From: Psychroserpens mesophilus
GTDB taxonomy: Bacteria; Bacteroidota; Bacteroidia; Flavobacteriales; Flavobacteriaceae
Assembly: GCF_000826645.1 (NCBI RefSeq)
Contig: NZ_JXJP01000006.1
Span: forward strand, 62,001 to 126,000
Length of the DNA stretch: 64,000 bases
Direction: 5' to 3'
Shown here: positions 10,754-19,840 of the stretch, one piece after another
How the letters are laid out: each line of letters opens with the position of its first letter
How positions within the stretch are numbered: position 1 is the stretch's first letter
The notes under the pieces: model-generated
Seen by the model: only the letters and a program-made list of their open reading frames with translations
Databases searched by the model: none
What the model was told of the DNA's origin: nothing
Program-made: the position numbers and the translations under genes

Positions 10754-12007
10754 TTGCGATCTCAAAAGACCATATCCGTTTTTGAACATCAACGTTTGTA
10801 TGTTGGTGAACAGAGTTTTAAGCAAACTCATTTGGACGCGCTTTTAAAACTTAACGAATACCATGATGGTAATTACTTTGAGCCCATTGCAAAAGGAATT
10901 AAATTCAATCAATATGTTGGTGTCATACAAGTTGATGGTTTAACCATTGAAATACATCCTAAAGCAGATAAAGATGATGATGACAGGAAGTGGAAGGGTG
11001 TACTTCTAAAAATGCTACAGGCTTGTGGTAAGCTTAAAGCAGAGTCTTCAGGAGCAGCAAATGTAAAACGACAACACCTTAATTTATTAGAAGTCTATTT
11101 TGAATTGTATTTACACCATGTGGAAAGTTTAGTAAGAAAAGGCCTTATTAAAAAATATAGAAAACAAACTCACAACACTAAAGCTTTAAAAGGTAAGCTA
11201 GAATTTGCTGGACACATCAAACATAACTCCGTGCATAAAGAGCGTTTTTATACGACACATCAAGTCTACGATAGTAATCACATGTTACATCAGATTTTGT
11301 ACAAAGCGCTAACTATTGTAGATCAATTCACTAAGGGTACACGTTTACATGATTTAAACAATAGAGTGCTTATAAATTTTCCAAAAATAGATAATAAAAC
11401 AATTACATCTAAACAGTTAAATAATATTTCTTTAGATCGCAAATCGAGTAGTTATAGTGATGCCTTAGAATTAGCACGACTAATAATTTTAAACTATTCA
11501 CCAGATATCAGTAGTGGTAAAGAGAAAATGTTATCGCTTCTTTTTGATATGAATGAGTTATGGGAAACTTATATTTTAAAGCAATTGCAAAAGGCTTGTA
11601 ATGGAACTAAAATAAAAGTATCTGGTCAAGAGTCAAAATCATTTTGGGGCAGCAATAGTTTAAGACCAGATGTGGTTTTAAGAAAAGATAATCAAACTTT
11701 TATTATTGATACAAAATGGAAGCGCCCGAATAAGAGCTCAGCTTCTGTTGGTGATTTGCGACAGATGTATGCGTATTGTCGTTTTTGGGATGCGGAAAGA
11801 GCACTGTTATTATATCCTGGTCAAGCCAAAGAAAATAAGTTTAAATCTTATAAAACAGATGATTATTTAAAGCGTTGGGATGAAGAATTAGAACAACACA
11901 ATCATAATAGAATTGATCATCAGTGTAAAATGGGTTTTGTTGAGGTTATGAAGGGAAGTGAATTAAACCAAGATTTAGGCTTGCAAATCCTCGATTTACT
12001 TAAATAG
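10754..12007 (+). CDS. mcrC: McrC endonuclease subunit of McrBC system
   Basis: McrC supplies the nuclease activity of the McrBC complex. The protein has 417 residues; an N-terminal half typical of the family (VDGLTIEIHPKAD) precedes a C-terminal PD-(D/E)XK site with D306 (LRPDVVL), D319 and K321 (IIDTKW). Translation appears to begin at a TTG immediately after the mcrB stop codon, with no intervening base, so strong coupling to mcrB is likely. It is the last gene of the plus-strand defence run; the following 494 bases are a repeat-rich spacer. Confidence 0.92.
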   Translation: MRSQKTISVFEHQRLYVGEQSFKQTHLDALLKLNEYHDGNYFEPIAKGIKFNQYVGVIQVDGLTIEIHPKADKDDDDRKWKGVLLKMLQACGKLKAESSGAANVKRQHLNLLEVYFELYLHHVESLVRKGLIKKYRKQTHNTKALKGKLEFAGHIKHNSVHKERFYTTHQVYDSNHMLHQILYKALTIVDQFTKGTRLHDLNNRVLINFPKIDNKTITSKQLNNISLDRKSSSYSDALELARLIILNYSPDISSGKEKMLSLLFDMNELWETYILKQLQKACNGTKIKVSGQESKSFWGSNSLRPDVVLRKDNQTFIIDTKWKRPNKSSASVGDLRQMYAYCRFWDAERALLLYPGQAKENKFKSYKTDDYLKRWDEELEQHNHNRIDHQCKMGFVEVMKGSELNQDLGLQILDLLK

Positions 12008-12040
12008 TAAATTAGAATACAAAGTTCAAACAACACCAAA

Positions 12041-12139
12041 AGCCGAACCTAAATCTTAAACCTCAATATATTAAAATTAATAAAATGCTAATTTTACAAA
12101 AATTAAGATATTTCAAAAATCACGGATTTTGGTTCGGCT
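12041..12139. repeat. Inverted repeat with 14-base arms
   Basis: AGCCGAACCTAAAT at 12041-12054 is the reverse complement of ATTTTGGTTCGGCT at 12126-12139 except at one position. The arms are 71 bases apart and are the only GC-richer sequence in the spacer. A transcript could fold into a long stem that terminates both convergent genes. The arms could also be ends of a small non-autonomous element. There is no U-run directly behind the right arm. Confidence 0.5.
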
Positions 12140-12269
12140 CATTGTATTATTTTAGAATCATAATTAATTAAATTTTGAGGATTAATGACGAATAAATTAG
12201 ATACTAAATTGTGGAATTTAATAGGTATTATTTTAATACATTTTTTAATTAAAAAATGCAGTTAGTTTA

Positions 12270-12384
12270 ATTAATATTAGTACCTATTAATTAGATACTA
12301 ATTTTAATACTAAATTAAAATTAATAATAGTGCTGAGTAGCTAGTAAAACCGGTTAGTTGGATTAATATTAGTAGGTATTAATT
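12270..12384. repeat. Two copies of a 23-base near-palindromic AT repeat
   Basis: ATTAATATTAGTANNTATTAATT occurs at 12270-12292 (NN=CC) and 12362-12384 (NN=GG), 92 bases apart and otherwise identical. Each copy is preceded by GTTAGTT. The outer arms TTAATA and TATTAA pair within each copy. Partial versions lie nearby, for example AATTAGATACTAA at about 12195 and 12290. Confidence 0.5.
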
Positions 12385-12501
12385 TTAATCCAGGATTTAA
12401 TCGTTTTAATGAACTAAATAATCTACTAATTAGTATATTAATTAATAGATTAAATAACATACTATTATTATACGATGATAATATACTAACCAACCAATTA
12501 A

Positions 12502-13833
12502 TTAATTTAAAATGTTATATAAAATCCTTTGAACATCCAAGCTATCTTTTTGAGGAATCAAAAAGTTTTCTAACTCATCCTCAGAACTAATTTGTTCAGC
12601 TTGATCAATAAATCCATAACCTAAATAAGTCCCATTTTTAATAAGTACAAAAGCAGCTTCTTCTTTAGTTCTGCCTCTTTCTTTGATGACTTTAGATTGT
12701 GTATTATTTTGAATGGTATTAATAGCTTCAATAACACGCTTGTTGTAAGCTTCAAACGACTCTAAATCATCACAAACACCTTTACAGGTTTTTATTTTAT
12801 AATGAGAACATTGTGAAACACCTTCTTGTAAATGACAATACTTAGGGCATAAATCATATTGTAAACACAGAGTTTCTAAAAACGACCTGCATTCTCTCAA
12901 ACTTTGAAGAATTTTAATGGGATTCGGACAAGATTTTAGAGTATTAAAAGCTAAATGCATAATCCCATTTCTATCTTCATAACTAAATATTCCATAGTTT
13001 TTTGGTGTGCGTTTAGCTTGTTGGTTGAATTTAGGAAAATGATGTTTAATGGCGGCATCTTCCATGAGTAATGCGATAAGTTCACTTCCAGATAATTCAA
13101 AGTCTATATCTCTTGTTTCTCGGCACATATCAAGCGACTTCTTTGTCTTAGAATAGAAGTGACTAAGAACTCTTTTCTTTAAGTCTTTAGCTTTACCAAC
13201 ATATATGATTTTACCTTTTTTATCTTTAAAATAATAGATGCCTGGACTATTAGGTATCGCATTAAAAACAGATGTTGGAAGATGTGAAGGCAAGGTGGCT
13301 TCTTTGGATGATTTCTTTAAAAAACTACTGAATACAGCTTCAGAGTCCTTTTGATTTAATAACATTTCAAACAAAACAACTGTAGCTTCAGCATCGCCTT
13401 TTGCTCTATGCCTATCTGTAATCTCTATTCCTAAATCATTACATAATTTTCCTAAGCTATACGATCGATGTCCTTGTAACAATTTTCTTGAAAGTCTTAC
13501 AGTACATAACTTTCTTCTTCTAAAATCAATATCTACTAACTTAAATTCATTACGTATCACATTATAATCAAAGTTGACATTGTGTGCAACAAAAATAGTG
13601 TCTTGAGTAATTGCTAATATGTCTTCTGCAATCTCCTTAAAAGTGGGTGCATTCGCTACCATTAAATTGTCAATTCCTGTTAGCGCTGTGATATAATCGG
13701 GAATAAGCATTTCAGGATTTACCAAGCTCGTAAATTCATCTATGATTTGCTTTCCATCATATTTAAAAATAGAAATTTCAGTAATTCTATTACTGTGACC
13801 TGTGGTTTCAACATCAATAATGGTGTAGATCAT
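12502..13833 (-). CDS. DnaQ-like 3'-5' exonuclease fused to GIY-YIG nuclease domain
   Basis: The N-terminal 160 residues are a DEDDh exonuclease of the DNA polymerase III epsilon type: D7 and E9 (IDVETTG), D89 (HNVNFD), H142 and D147 (HRAKGDAEA). Residues about 195-275 are a GIY-YIG domain like the UvrC N-terminus (PGIYYF, IIYVGKAKDLKKR). A Cys-rich segment follows at about 320-355 (CLQYDLCPKYCHLQ, CKGVC), as in UvrC/Cho-type proteins. The architecture matches the Cho-like epsilon fusions common in Bacteroidota, probably acting in excision repair or proofreading of error-prone synthesis. The start overlaps the stop of the upstream S24 repressor gene by 4 bases (ATGA), so the two form an operon. 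Confidence 0.88.
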   Translation of the reverse strand: MIYTIIDVETTGHSNRITEISIFKYDGKQIIDEFTSLVNPEMLIPDYITALTGIDNLMVANAPTFKEIAEDILAITQDTIFVAHNVNFDYNVIRNEFKLVDIDFRRRKLCTVRLSRKLLQGHRSYSLGKLCNDLGIEITDRHRAKGDAEATVVLFEMLLNQKDSEAVFSSFLKKSSKEATLPSHLPTSVFNAIPNSPGIYYFKDKKGKIIYVGKAKDLKKRVLSHFYSKTKKSLDMCRETRDIDFELSGSELIALLMEDAAIKHHFPKFNQQAKRTPKNYGIFSYEDRNGIMHLAFNTLKSCPNPIKILQSLRECRSFLETLCLQYDLCPKYCHLQEGVSQCSHYKIKTCKGVCDDLESFEAYNKRVIEAINTIQNNTQSKVIKERGRTKEEAAFVLIKNGTYLGYGFIDQAEQISSEDELENFLIPQKDSLDVQRILYNILN

Positions 13834-14603
13834 CTTAAATGTTTTTCTAAGGCTTTAAGTTCTACTCCTAAATCATTGAACATGGTTAAAATGCTACTAA
13901 TTTTCAGTTCTTCTTCACTGTATTCTTGGGTGTTGATGCTACACGTGAATTCCCAAACTTCTAAGACTTCACTGATAGGAACACTATATCCATTGTAAAT
14001 TTTATTGTCAGAAATCAACAGTAATGAATTATTCAAATCAATATTATTAATAACACGCTTATACACCATCCCATCATTTAAAGTCACAAGCACATAGGTT
14101 TTTCCAGTTTTGATGTCTTTGATATCTTCAACAAAACGACCTATGACAAATGAACCATCTTTCATTGGGAGCATAGAATCGCCTTTAATTGGAAATGCAC
14201 GATGTTTTCCAGTTGGTAAGAAGGGTAATTTGATTTTTTGCAACTGTTCAATGTATTCAGGATCATCATATCCTGCTAAATATCCAGCTGAAGCTTTTAC
14301 AGGTACAACTTCTATTAAATTTTCATTGTCTTCATCAACCAGAATAGGAAAAAGGACTCTCTGATTGCCAACTTCAATGAATGAGGTGGAATTGGATTTC
14401 CTCAAATCATTACGAACTAAAATGTCCACAGGAATTTTACTGTAATCTGATAAACCAATTAGTTTTTCAATGGAAGGCGAAGCTCTCCCTTCTTCATAAG
14501 AACCAACATTTGATTTTGTCCAGTTAAGCTCATCTGCAAACTGTTCCTGAGATAATCCTTTGCGTTCTCTGATGAACTTTATGTTATTTTGAATATTTGA
14601 CAT
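13830..14603 (-). CDS. XRE-family repressor with LexA/UmuD-type S24 self-cleaving domain
   Basis: The N-terminal HTH_3 domain (IRERKGLSQEQFADELN, about residues 7-60) binds DNA. The C-terminal half is an S24 peptidase fold with catalytic Ser143 (IKGDSMLP) and Lys182 (MVYKRV). A likely autocleavage bond A106-G107 lies in KASAGYLAG. This matches repressors that cut themselves when activated by RecA filaments after DNA damage. I chose the ATG at 14603 (MSNIQNN); an in-frame ATG 7 codons upstream (14624) is possible, but it lies inside a direct-repeat region that looks like an operator. Divergent from dinB, with 52 bases between starts, so it probably controls both directions, including itself. 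Confidence 0.88.
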   Translation of the reverse strand: MSNIQNNIKFIRERKGLSQEQFADELNWTKSNVGSYEEGRASPSIEKLIGLSDYSKIPVDILVRNDLRKSNSTSFIEVGNQRVLFPILVDEDNENLIEVVPVKASAGYLAGYDDPEYIEQLQKIKLPFLPTGKHRAFPIKGDSMLPMKDGSFVIGRFVEDIKDIKTGKTYVLVTLNDGMVYKRVINNIDLNNSLLLISDNKIYNGYSVPISEVLEVWEFTCSINTQEYSEEELKISSILTMFNDLGVELKALEKHLR

Positions 14604-14606
14604 GAA

Positions 14607-14645
14607 ACTAAATTTTTGAGTCATTAAAACTACAAATTTGAGTTA
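14607..14645. promoter_or_regulatory. Candidate damage-response operator, direct repeats
   Basis: In the space between the divergent S24 repressor and dinB genes, the minus strand carries ACTCAAATTTGTAGTTTTA and, 20-21 bases later, ACTCAAAAATTTAGTTTCA, the second ending at the ATG of the repressor gene. Two similar half-sites spaced two helical turns apart in a shared divergent promoter are what an autoregulating HTH dimer would use. That this is the binding site is inference. No TAnnTTTG box is clear here. Confidence 0.4.
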
Positions 14646-14655
14646 ATTTTACCAA

Positions 14656-15870
14656 ATGGAAAAGCAAATATTACATCTTGACTTAGATACGTTTTTTGTG
14701 TCTTGTGAACGACTGATAGACAGTCGGTTGCAAAACAGACCATTATTGGTTGGTGGTACAGGAGATAGAGGTGTAGTTGCTGCATGTAGTTATGAAACAC
14801 GACCTTTTGGAGTACATTCTGGAATGTCAATGAAAGTTGCAAGACGTTTGTGTCCTGAAGCTGTAGTGATACGTGGTAATTCTTCAATTTATACGAAGTA
14901 TTCACATTTAGTGACTGAAATTGTCAAAGAAAAAGTCCCAGTTTTTGAAAAGGCAAGTGTCGATGAGTTTTATGCTGATTTATCTGGAATGGATAAGTTT
15001 TATGGCTGTTATAAATATGCTTCGGAAATGAGACAGAAGATCATTAAGGAATGTGGTTTACCTATTTCTTTTGGTTTATCAGCTAATAAAATTGTGTCTA
15101 AAGTCGCAACTGGTGAAGCAAAACCAAACAACCAATTAAAAATAGATTCAGGGTTTGAAAAAGATTTTTTAGCACCTTTATCTATTCGGAAAATACCATC
15201 CGTAGGCGAAAAAACATATCAGGTTTTACGCAATTTAGGTGTTGATAAGGTAAGCGTTGTTCAACAAATGCCATTAGAAATGATGGTGAGTGCTTTGGGA
15301 GTGAATGGCAGAACCATTTGGAAACGAGCTAATGGAATTGATAATCCTCCTTTAGTTCCATTTCATGAGCGTAAATCCATTTCAACAGAACGAACATTCA
15401 ATAAAGACACTATTGATATGACTAAACTACGGACAACCATATTCGCCATGGCTGAAAATTTAGCCTTTCAACTGCGTCGAGGAAACAAATTAGCTGGAAC
15501 TATTAGTGTAAAGATTCGTTATTCAGATTTCAATACGTATAACAAGCAAGTCAAAATTCCGTATTCAAGTGCTGACCATGTCATTATTCCTAAAGTTTTA
15601 GAACTGTTTGAAAAACTATATGAACGTCGATTGTTGATTCGATTAGTAGGAGTGAAAATTAGTGATATTGTAAGTGGCAATTATCAAATCAATATGTTTG
15701 ATGATACTGAAGAAATGCTAAGTCTGTATAACGCAATGGATACAATAAGAGGTCGTTATGGAGAATTGAGTATCATGCGAGCATCTTCAATGGGAGCAAA
15801 AACGATTGGACGATTTCAAAATCCTTTTAGTGGAGAACCACCAATTTTATTAGCACATAGAAAACACTAA
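14656..15870 (+). CDS. dinB: Y-family translesion DNA polymerase (DinB/Pol IV type)
   Basis: A 404-residue lesion-bypass polymerase. Metal-binding residues are D9 in HLDLDTFF and D103-E104 in ASVDEFYADLSG. Palm, fingers (ETRPFGVHSGMSM), thumb with helix-hairpin-helix (IRKIPSVGEK) and little-finger domain (FHERKSISTERTF) are all present. A QINMF sequence at about 344-348 looks like a sliding-clamp binding motif, though it is internal and not at the C-terminus. It is divergent from the S24 repressor, and its TAA overlaps the ATG of the downstream dnaE gene by one base. The context supports a damage-induced mutagenesis role rather than a housekeeping one. Confidence 0.92.
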   Translation: MEKQILHLDLDTFFVSCERLIDSRLQNRPLLVGGTGDRGVVAACSYETRPFGVHSGMSMKVARRLCPEAVVIRGNSSIYTKYSHLVTEIVKEKVPVFEKASVDEFYADLSGMDKFYGCYKYASEMRQKIIKECGLPISFGLSANKIVSKVATGEAKPNNQLKIDSGFEKDFLAPLSIRKIPSVGEKTYQVLRNLGVDKVSVVQQMPLEMMVSALGVNGRTIWKRANGIDNPPLVPFHERKSISTERTFNKDTIDMTKLRTTIFAMAENLAFQLRRGNKLAGTISVKIRYSDFNTYNKQVKIPYSSADHVIIPKVLELFEKLYERRLLIRLVGVKISDIVSGNYQINMFDDTEEMLSLYNAMDTIRGRYGELSIMRASSMGAKTIGRFQNPFSGEPPILLAHRKH

Positions 15871-18827
15871 TGTACCTCAATTGTCATACATATTATTCAC
15901 TTAGATACGGAACATTTTCTGAAATAGCGCTTTTAGAACTTGCTAAGGAAAACAATGTTGAATGTCTTGCCTTAACTGATATTAATAATACGTCTGCTTG
16001 TCTAAATTTTATTAGAAAAGCTAAGGACTTAGATATAAAACCCATCATTGGCATTGACTTCAGAAATGGCTCAAATCAGTTATATGTTGGACTTGCAAAA
16101 AACAATGAAGGTTTTAAAGAGCTAAATGTGTTTTTATCACACCATTCTGAACAAAAAAAAGCGTTACCAGAATTAGCTCCAGCATTTGATAATTGTTATG
16201 TGATCTATCCTTTTGAAAATATATTACAATTAGAAAAGACTACCTTCTCTGAAAATGAATTTATTGGTGTTTCCATTGAAGAATTAAGAAAATTACGGTT
16301 TTCAAAACTGAAGACGTATTCAGATAAATTAGTAGTGCTTCAAACGGTTACTGTAAGAACTAAAAAGGATTTTAATGCACATCGATTATTAAGAGCAATT
16401 GATAAAAATACGCTGCTTAGTAAACTCGATAAATCTGAAGAGTGTAAAATTTCAGATCAGATGTTTTCGATGGAAGAACTTAAATTAGCTTTTCAAGACT
16501 TCCCTAATATTTTGGAGAATACATCTCGAATTTTAGAAGAATGCCATATAGATTTTAGTTTCGGAAATAAAAGGAAATCTCAAAACTTAAAATTATATAC
16601 AGACTCTTTTGAAAATGATTACAAGCTCTTAGAGAAGTTGTGTTATGATAATCTGAACAAAAGATATTCAGAGCCAAATGAAAAAGTTATAAATCGTTTA
16701 AAAACGGAACTAAAAACAATTAAGGAGTTAGACTTTGTGTCCTTTTTTTTGATCAATTACGACATCGTTTCTTATGCAAAAAGCAAAGGTTATTTCCATG
16801 TTGGTCGTGGTAGTGGCGCAAACAGTATAGTTGCTTATATTATTGGAATCACTGATGTTGATCCTATTGAATTGGACTTGTATTTTGAACGCTTTATAAA
16901 TCCGTTTAGAGCATCACCACCTGATTTTGATATTGATTTTTCTTGGAAAGATAGAGATGATGTAACCTCGTATATTTTTAAACGGTTTCCATATACAGCT
17001 TTATTGGCAACTTACAATACGTTTAAGTGTAGAGCAGTAGTGCGAGAATTAGGTAAAGTGTTTGGCTTACCAAAAGAAGAAATAGATAAACTCAGTAAAG
17101 GGAATTTTACAGTATCTCAATTAGATGATATTTCAAAGTTAGTTTTACGCTATGGTAAGTTAATTGAAGGATTTCCAAATCATTTGAGTGTGCATTCAGC
17201 AGGTATTTTAATATTAGATAAGCCTGTTCATTATTATTCAGCAACCGATTTGCCACCAAAGGGATTTTCAACAGTTCAGTTTGATATGATCATCGCTGAA
17301 GATGTTGGAATATTTAAGTTTGACATTTTAGGTCAGCGAGGTTTGGCTAAAATTAAAGATGCCTTAGAAATCATTAAAGAAAATAGACCTGAACAGCCAC
17401 CAATTGATATTACAAATGTGGAAGCTTTCAAAAAAGATAAGAAGATAAACAACCTTTTAAAGTCAGGTGGAGCAATTGGAGCATATTATGTTGAATCACC
17501 AGCAATGCGAGGTTTGATGCAACAATTACAAACACAAGATTATATTGGATTAGTAGCTGCGAGTTCAATCATAAGACCAGGTGTATCAGGATCAGGAATG
17601 AAAGATGAATTTATAAAACGCCATCGTTTTCCTGAAAAGCGTAAAAATGCACACCCTATTTTAATGAAAATAATGCCAGACACCTATGGAGTGATGGTCT
17701 ATCAAGAAGATGTTTTAAAGGTTGCTAATCAGTTTGCTGATTTAACACTTGGTGAAGCTGATGTGTTAAGACGTGGCATGAGTGGTAAATTCCGTTCCAG
17801 ACAAGAGTTTGTTTCAGTAGAACAGAAATTCATTTCTAATTGCAGAGCCAAAGGCTATGAAGATGATTTAATATTTGAGGTATGGAATCAGATAAAAAGC
17901 TTTGCAGGCTACGCTTTTGCTAAAGGACATTCAGCGTCTTATGCTGTGGAGAGTTATCAAAGTTTATTTTTGAAATGCTATTATCCATTGGAATTTATGA
18001 CTGCTGTACTTAACAATGGTGGCGGGTTTTATAGCGTAGAGCATTATTTACATGAAGCAAAAAAACAAGGCGCAAATATTTGTTTGCCTTGTATCAATAG
18101 GAGTGACCATCCAAATTGGTTGCTAGGTAAATCCATTTATTTAGGTTTTGGTTATCTTAAGAATTTAGAGTCATATACCATTCAAAGACTGCTAACTGAA
18201 CGTCAGCTGCATGGGAAGTATAAATCTTTAAATGATTTTATTGATAGAGTCTTAATCAGTATTGAACAGCTGACAATCTTAATTAGAGTAGATGCCTTCC
18301 GATTTACCAAACAGACTAAAACTGAATTACTATGGCAAGCGATTTTTAAACTTAATGCTAATGGCATAAAAAGTAATCAGTCGAAGCTTTTCAAAATTCA
18401 ACATAAAGAATTCAAGTTACCAAAGCTCGATAATAACTGGATTGAAAATGCTTATGATGAAATGGAATTATTAGGATTTCCTTTATGTGATTATTTTCAT
18501 TTGGTAAATGTTGAAATGAAAAATGGAGTTTTAGCTTTGGACATGAAAAATCACGTAAACAAAAATGTACTAATTTATGGTAGTTTAGTAACTACTCGAT
18601 ACAATAAAACTTATAAAGGTGATTTAATGAGGTTAAGCACTTTTATTGATAAAAATGGCTGCTATTTTGATGCAGTTCATTTTACGGATGTTGTAGAGAA
18701 GTATCCTATTAATGGTTTAGGAGTATATGCGTGTTACGGTAAAATCACAGATAGATATGATTTTTACAGTATGAGTGTCGTTTGGAGTAAGAAGCTCTCA
18801 ATTATTCCTGATCCGAGAAATAATTAA
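15870..18827 (+). CDS. Short DnaE-type DNA polymerase III alpha subunit (DnaE2/ImuC-like)
   Basis: A C-family polymerase of 985 residues, much shorter than the replicative alpha subunits usual in this phylum. The N-terminal PHP domain (CHTYYSLRYGT, LALTDINNTSACL) lacks some of the usual His ligands, so its proofreading or pyrophosphatase activity may be lost. Palm motifs are HVGRGSGANSIVAYIIGITD and PPDFDIDFSW (D352, D354, D356), and the thumb/fingers motif is FAKGHSASYAVESYQS. The C-terminal OB-like region is reduced. Its start overlaps the dinB stop by one base. The pairing with dinB and an S24 repressor parallels the ImuA-ImuB-DnaE2 cassettes of other phyla, although no ImuA is seen here. 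Confidence 0.9.
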   Translation: MYLNCHTYYSLRYGTFSEIALLELAKENNVECLALTDINNTSACLNFIRKAKDLDIKPIIGIDFRNGSNQLYVGLAKNNEGFKELNVFLSHHSEQKKALPELAPAFDNCYVIYPFENILQLEKTTFSENEFIGVSIEELRKLRFSKLKTYSDKLVVLQTVTVRTKKDFNAHRLLRAIDKNTLLSKLDKSEECKISDQMFSMEELKLAFQDFPNILENTSRILEECHIDFSFGNKRKSQNLKLYTDSFENDYKLLEKLCYDNLNKRYSEPNEKVINRLKTELKTIKELDFVSFFLINYDIVSYAKSKGYFHVGRGSGANSIVAYIIGITDVDPIELDLYFERFINPFRASPPDFDIDFSWKDRDDVTSYIFKRFPYTALLATYNTFKCRAVVRELGKVFGLPKEEIDKLSKGNFTVSQLDDISKLVLRYGKLIEGFPNHLSVHSAGILILDKPVHYYSATDLPPKGFSTVQFDMIIAEDVGIFKFDILGQRGLAKIKDALEIIKENRPEQPPIDITNVEAFKKDKKINNLLKSGGAIGAYYVESPAMRGLMQQLQTQDYIGLVAASSIIRPGVSGSGMKDEFIKRHRFPEKRKNAHPILMKIMPDTYGVMVYQEDVLKVANQFADLTLGEADVLRRGMSGKFRSRQEFVSVEQKFISNCRAKGYEDDLIFEVWNQIKSFAGYAFAKGHSASYAVESYQSLFLKCYYPLEFMTAVLNNGGGFYSVEHYLHEAKKQGANICLPCINRSDHPNWLLGKSIYLGFGYLKNLESYTIQRLLTERQLHGKYKSLNDFIDRVLISIEQLTILIRVDAFRFTKQTKTELLWQAIFKLNANGIKSNQSKLFKIQHKEFKLPKLDNNWIENAYDEMELLGFPLCDYFHLVNVEMKNGVLALDMKNHVNKNVLIYGSLVTTRYNKTYKGDLMRLSTFIDKNGCYFDAVHFTDVVEKYPINGLGVYACYGKITDRYDFYSMSVVWSKKLSIIPDPRNN

Positions 18828-18860
18828 TTCATTTTTCCTATTTTTAATGAAAGCAAAATT

Positions 18861-19598
18861 ATGTGTTTTCATACCAGTACGACAAATAAAGTAAAACGAT
18901 TGGAGAAGCATTTTGATGTGTCTCTTAGTGATCCTAAGTTAGAGCCTTATTTTGATAAACCTACATACCATCATAATGGATTTTCTCACCCTAATATGTT
19001 AGTGATTCCTCAAGAAAAAAATGAGTTTTTAGCACCAGCTGTATGGGGAATTGTACCCTCTAATAAAACAGCAGATGACATAAAACCTTATTTTAAAGAA
19101 TCAGTACGTTATGGAGGAGGTTTAAATGCTAGGTCAGAAAAAGTTTTCGATCATTTTGTTTATAGAGATTCAATTATGGAAAGAAGATGTATAATTCCAG
19201 TAAGTGGCTTTTTTGAACCTCATGACCACAAAAAAAAGAAATACCCTTTTTATTTTAAAAGTGCCGATGATTCACCAATAGGTTTGGCAGGCTTATATAC
19301 TGTTATTGATACTTATATAACATTTACAATACTTACTAAAAAAGCATCACCACTATTTGAGAAAGTACATAATTTAAAAAAACGACAACCCGTAATTATG
19401 TCATTGGAAGATTCTAAAAATTGGCTAGATAATTCTTTGGAAACGAACCAAATCAACGAATTACTAAACATTGAATTTCCTGATTCCAATCTTGAAACAT
19501 ATACTGTGAGTAAAGATTTGTTTAATACTAAGATTGATAGTAATGTTGAAAGTATTATTGATAAAGTTGATTATCCTGAGTTGCCAAAGGTTAGGTAA
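18861..19598 (+). CDS. SRAP family protein (HMCES/YedK-like abasic-site shield)
   Basis: A 245-residue SOS response-associated peptidase. After Met removal, Cys2 becomes the N-terminal residue that forms a thiazolidine link with abasic sites in single-stranded DNA. Other family marks are LNARSEKV, IIPVSGFFEPHDH (catalytic Glu in GFFE) and KVHNLKKRQPVIM (active-site His). The gene follows dnaE by 33 bases in the same direction and so likely belongs to the same damage-induced operon; abasic-site protection fits with translesion polymerases. Its last 30 or so residues (about DSNVESIIDKVDYPEL) are repeated as a fragment at 23502-23624, beyond the next gene. Confidence 0.92.
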   Translation: MCFHTSTTNKVKRLEKHFDVSLSDPKLEPYFDKPTYHHNGFSHPNMLVIPQEKNEFLAPAVWGIVPSNKTADDIKPYFKESVRYGGGLNARSEKVFDHFVYRDSIMERRCIIPVSGFFEPHDHKKKKYPFYFKSADDSPIGLAGLYTVIDTYITFTILTKKASPLFEKVHNLKKRQPVIMSLEDSKNWLDNSLETNQINELLNIEFPDSNLETYTVSKDLFNTKIDSNVESIIDKVDYPELPKVR

Positions 19599-19840
19599 TT
19601 ATATGTTTTGATGAAAATTTTATTTGAATCTATATTGCAAAAAACACCGTCCATTATTTTAAATAGATTTATAAACCCACTAATACCTGTCTTTTAGATA
19701 TAATAAATACACATTAGCATTGGAAAAACATACTTTTTTATTCTAATATGATTAGCGTACTATTTCATTTTTGAGTTACCTTAATATATTTAAATAATAA
19801 ATTATCAGTATTTTAGCACAACCCATATTTATCATAATTT

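Larger units (their letters stand above)
12008..12501. other. Gene-free AT-rich spacer at the end of the defence island
   Basis: This is 494 bases between the convergent mcrC (+) and exonuclease (-) genes. I see no coding region. It contains a widely spaced inverted repeat (12041-12139) and two copies of a 23-base near-palindrome (12270, 12362) in sequence that is almost all A and T. It separates defence genes from the DNA-damage cassette and may be a recombination boundary. Confidence 0.6.

Noticed and set aside
12180-12500. CRISPR array in the repeat-rich spacer
   Set aside because: There are only two clear copies, 92 bases apart, no regular spacers and no cas genes.
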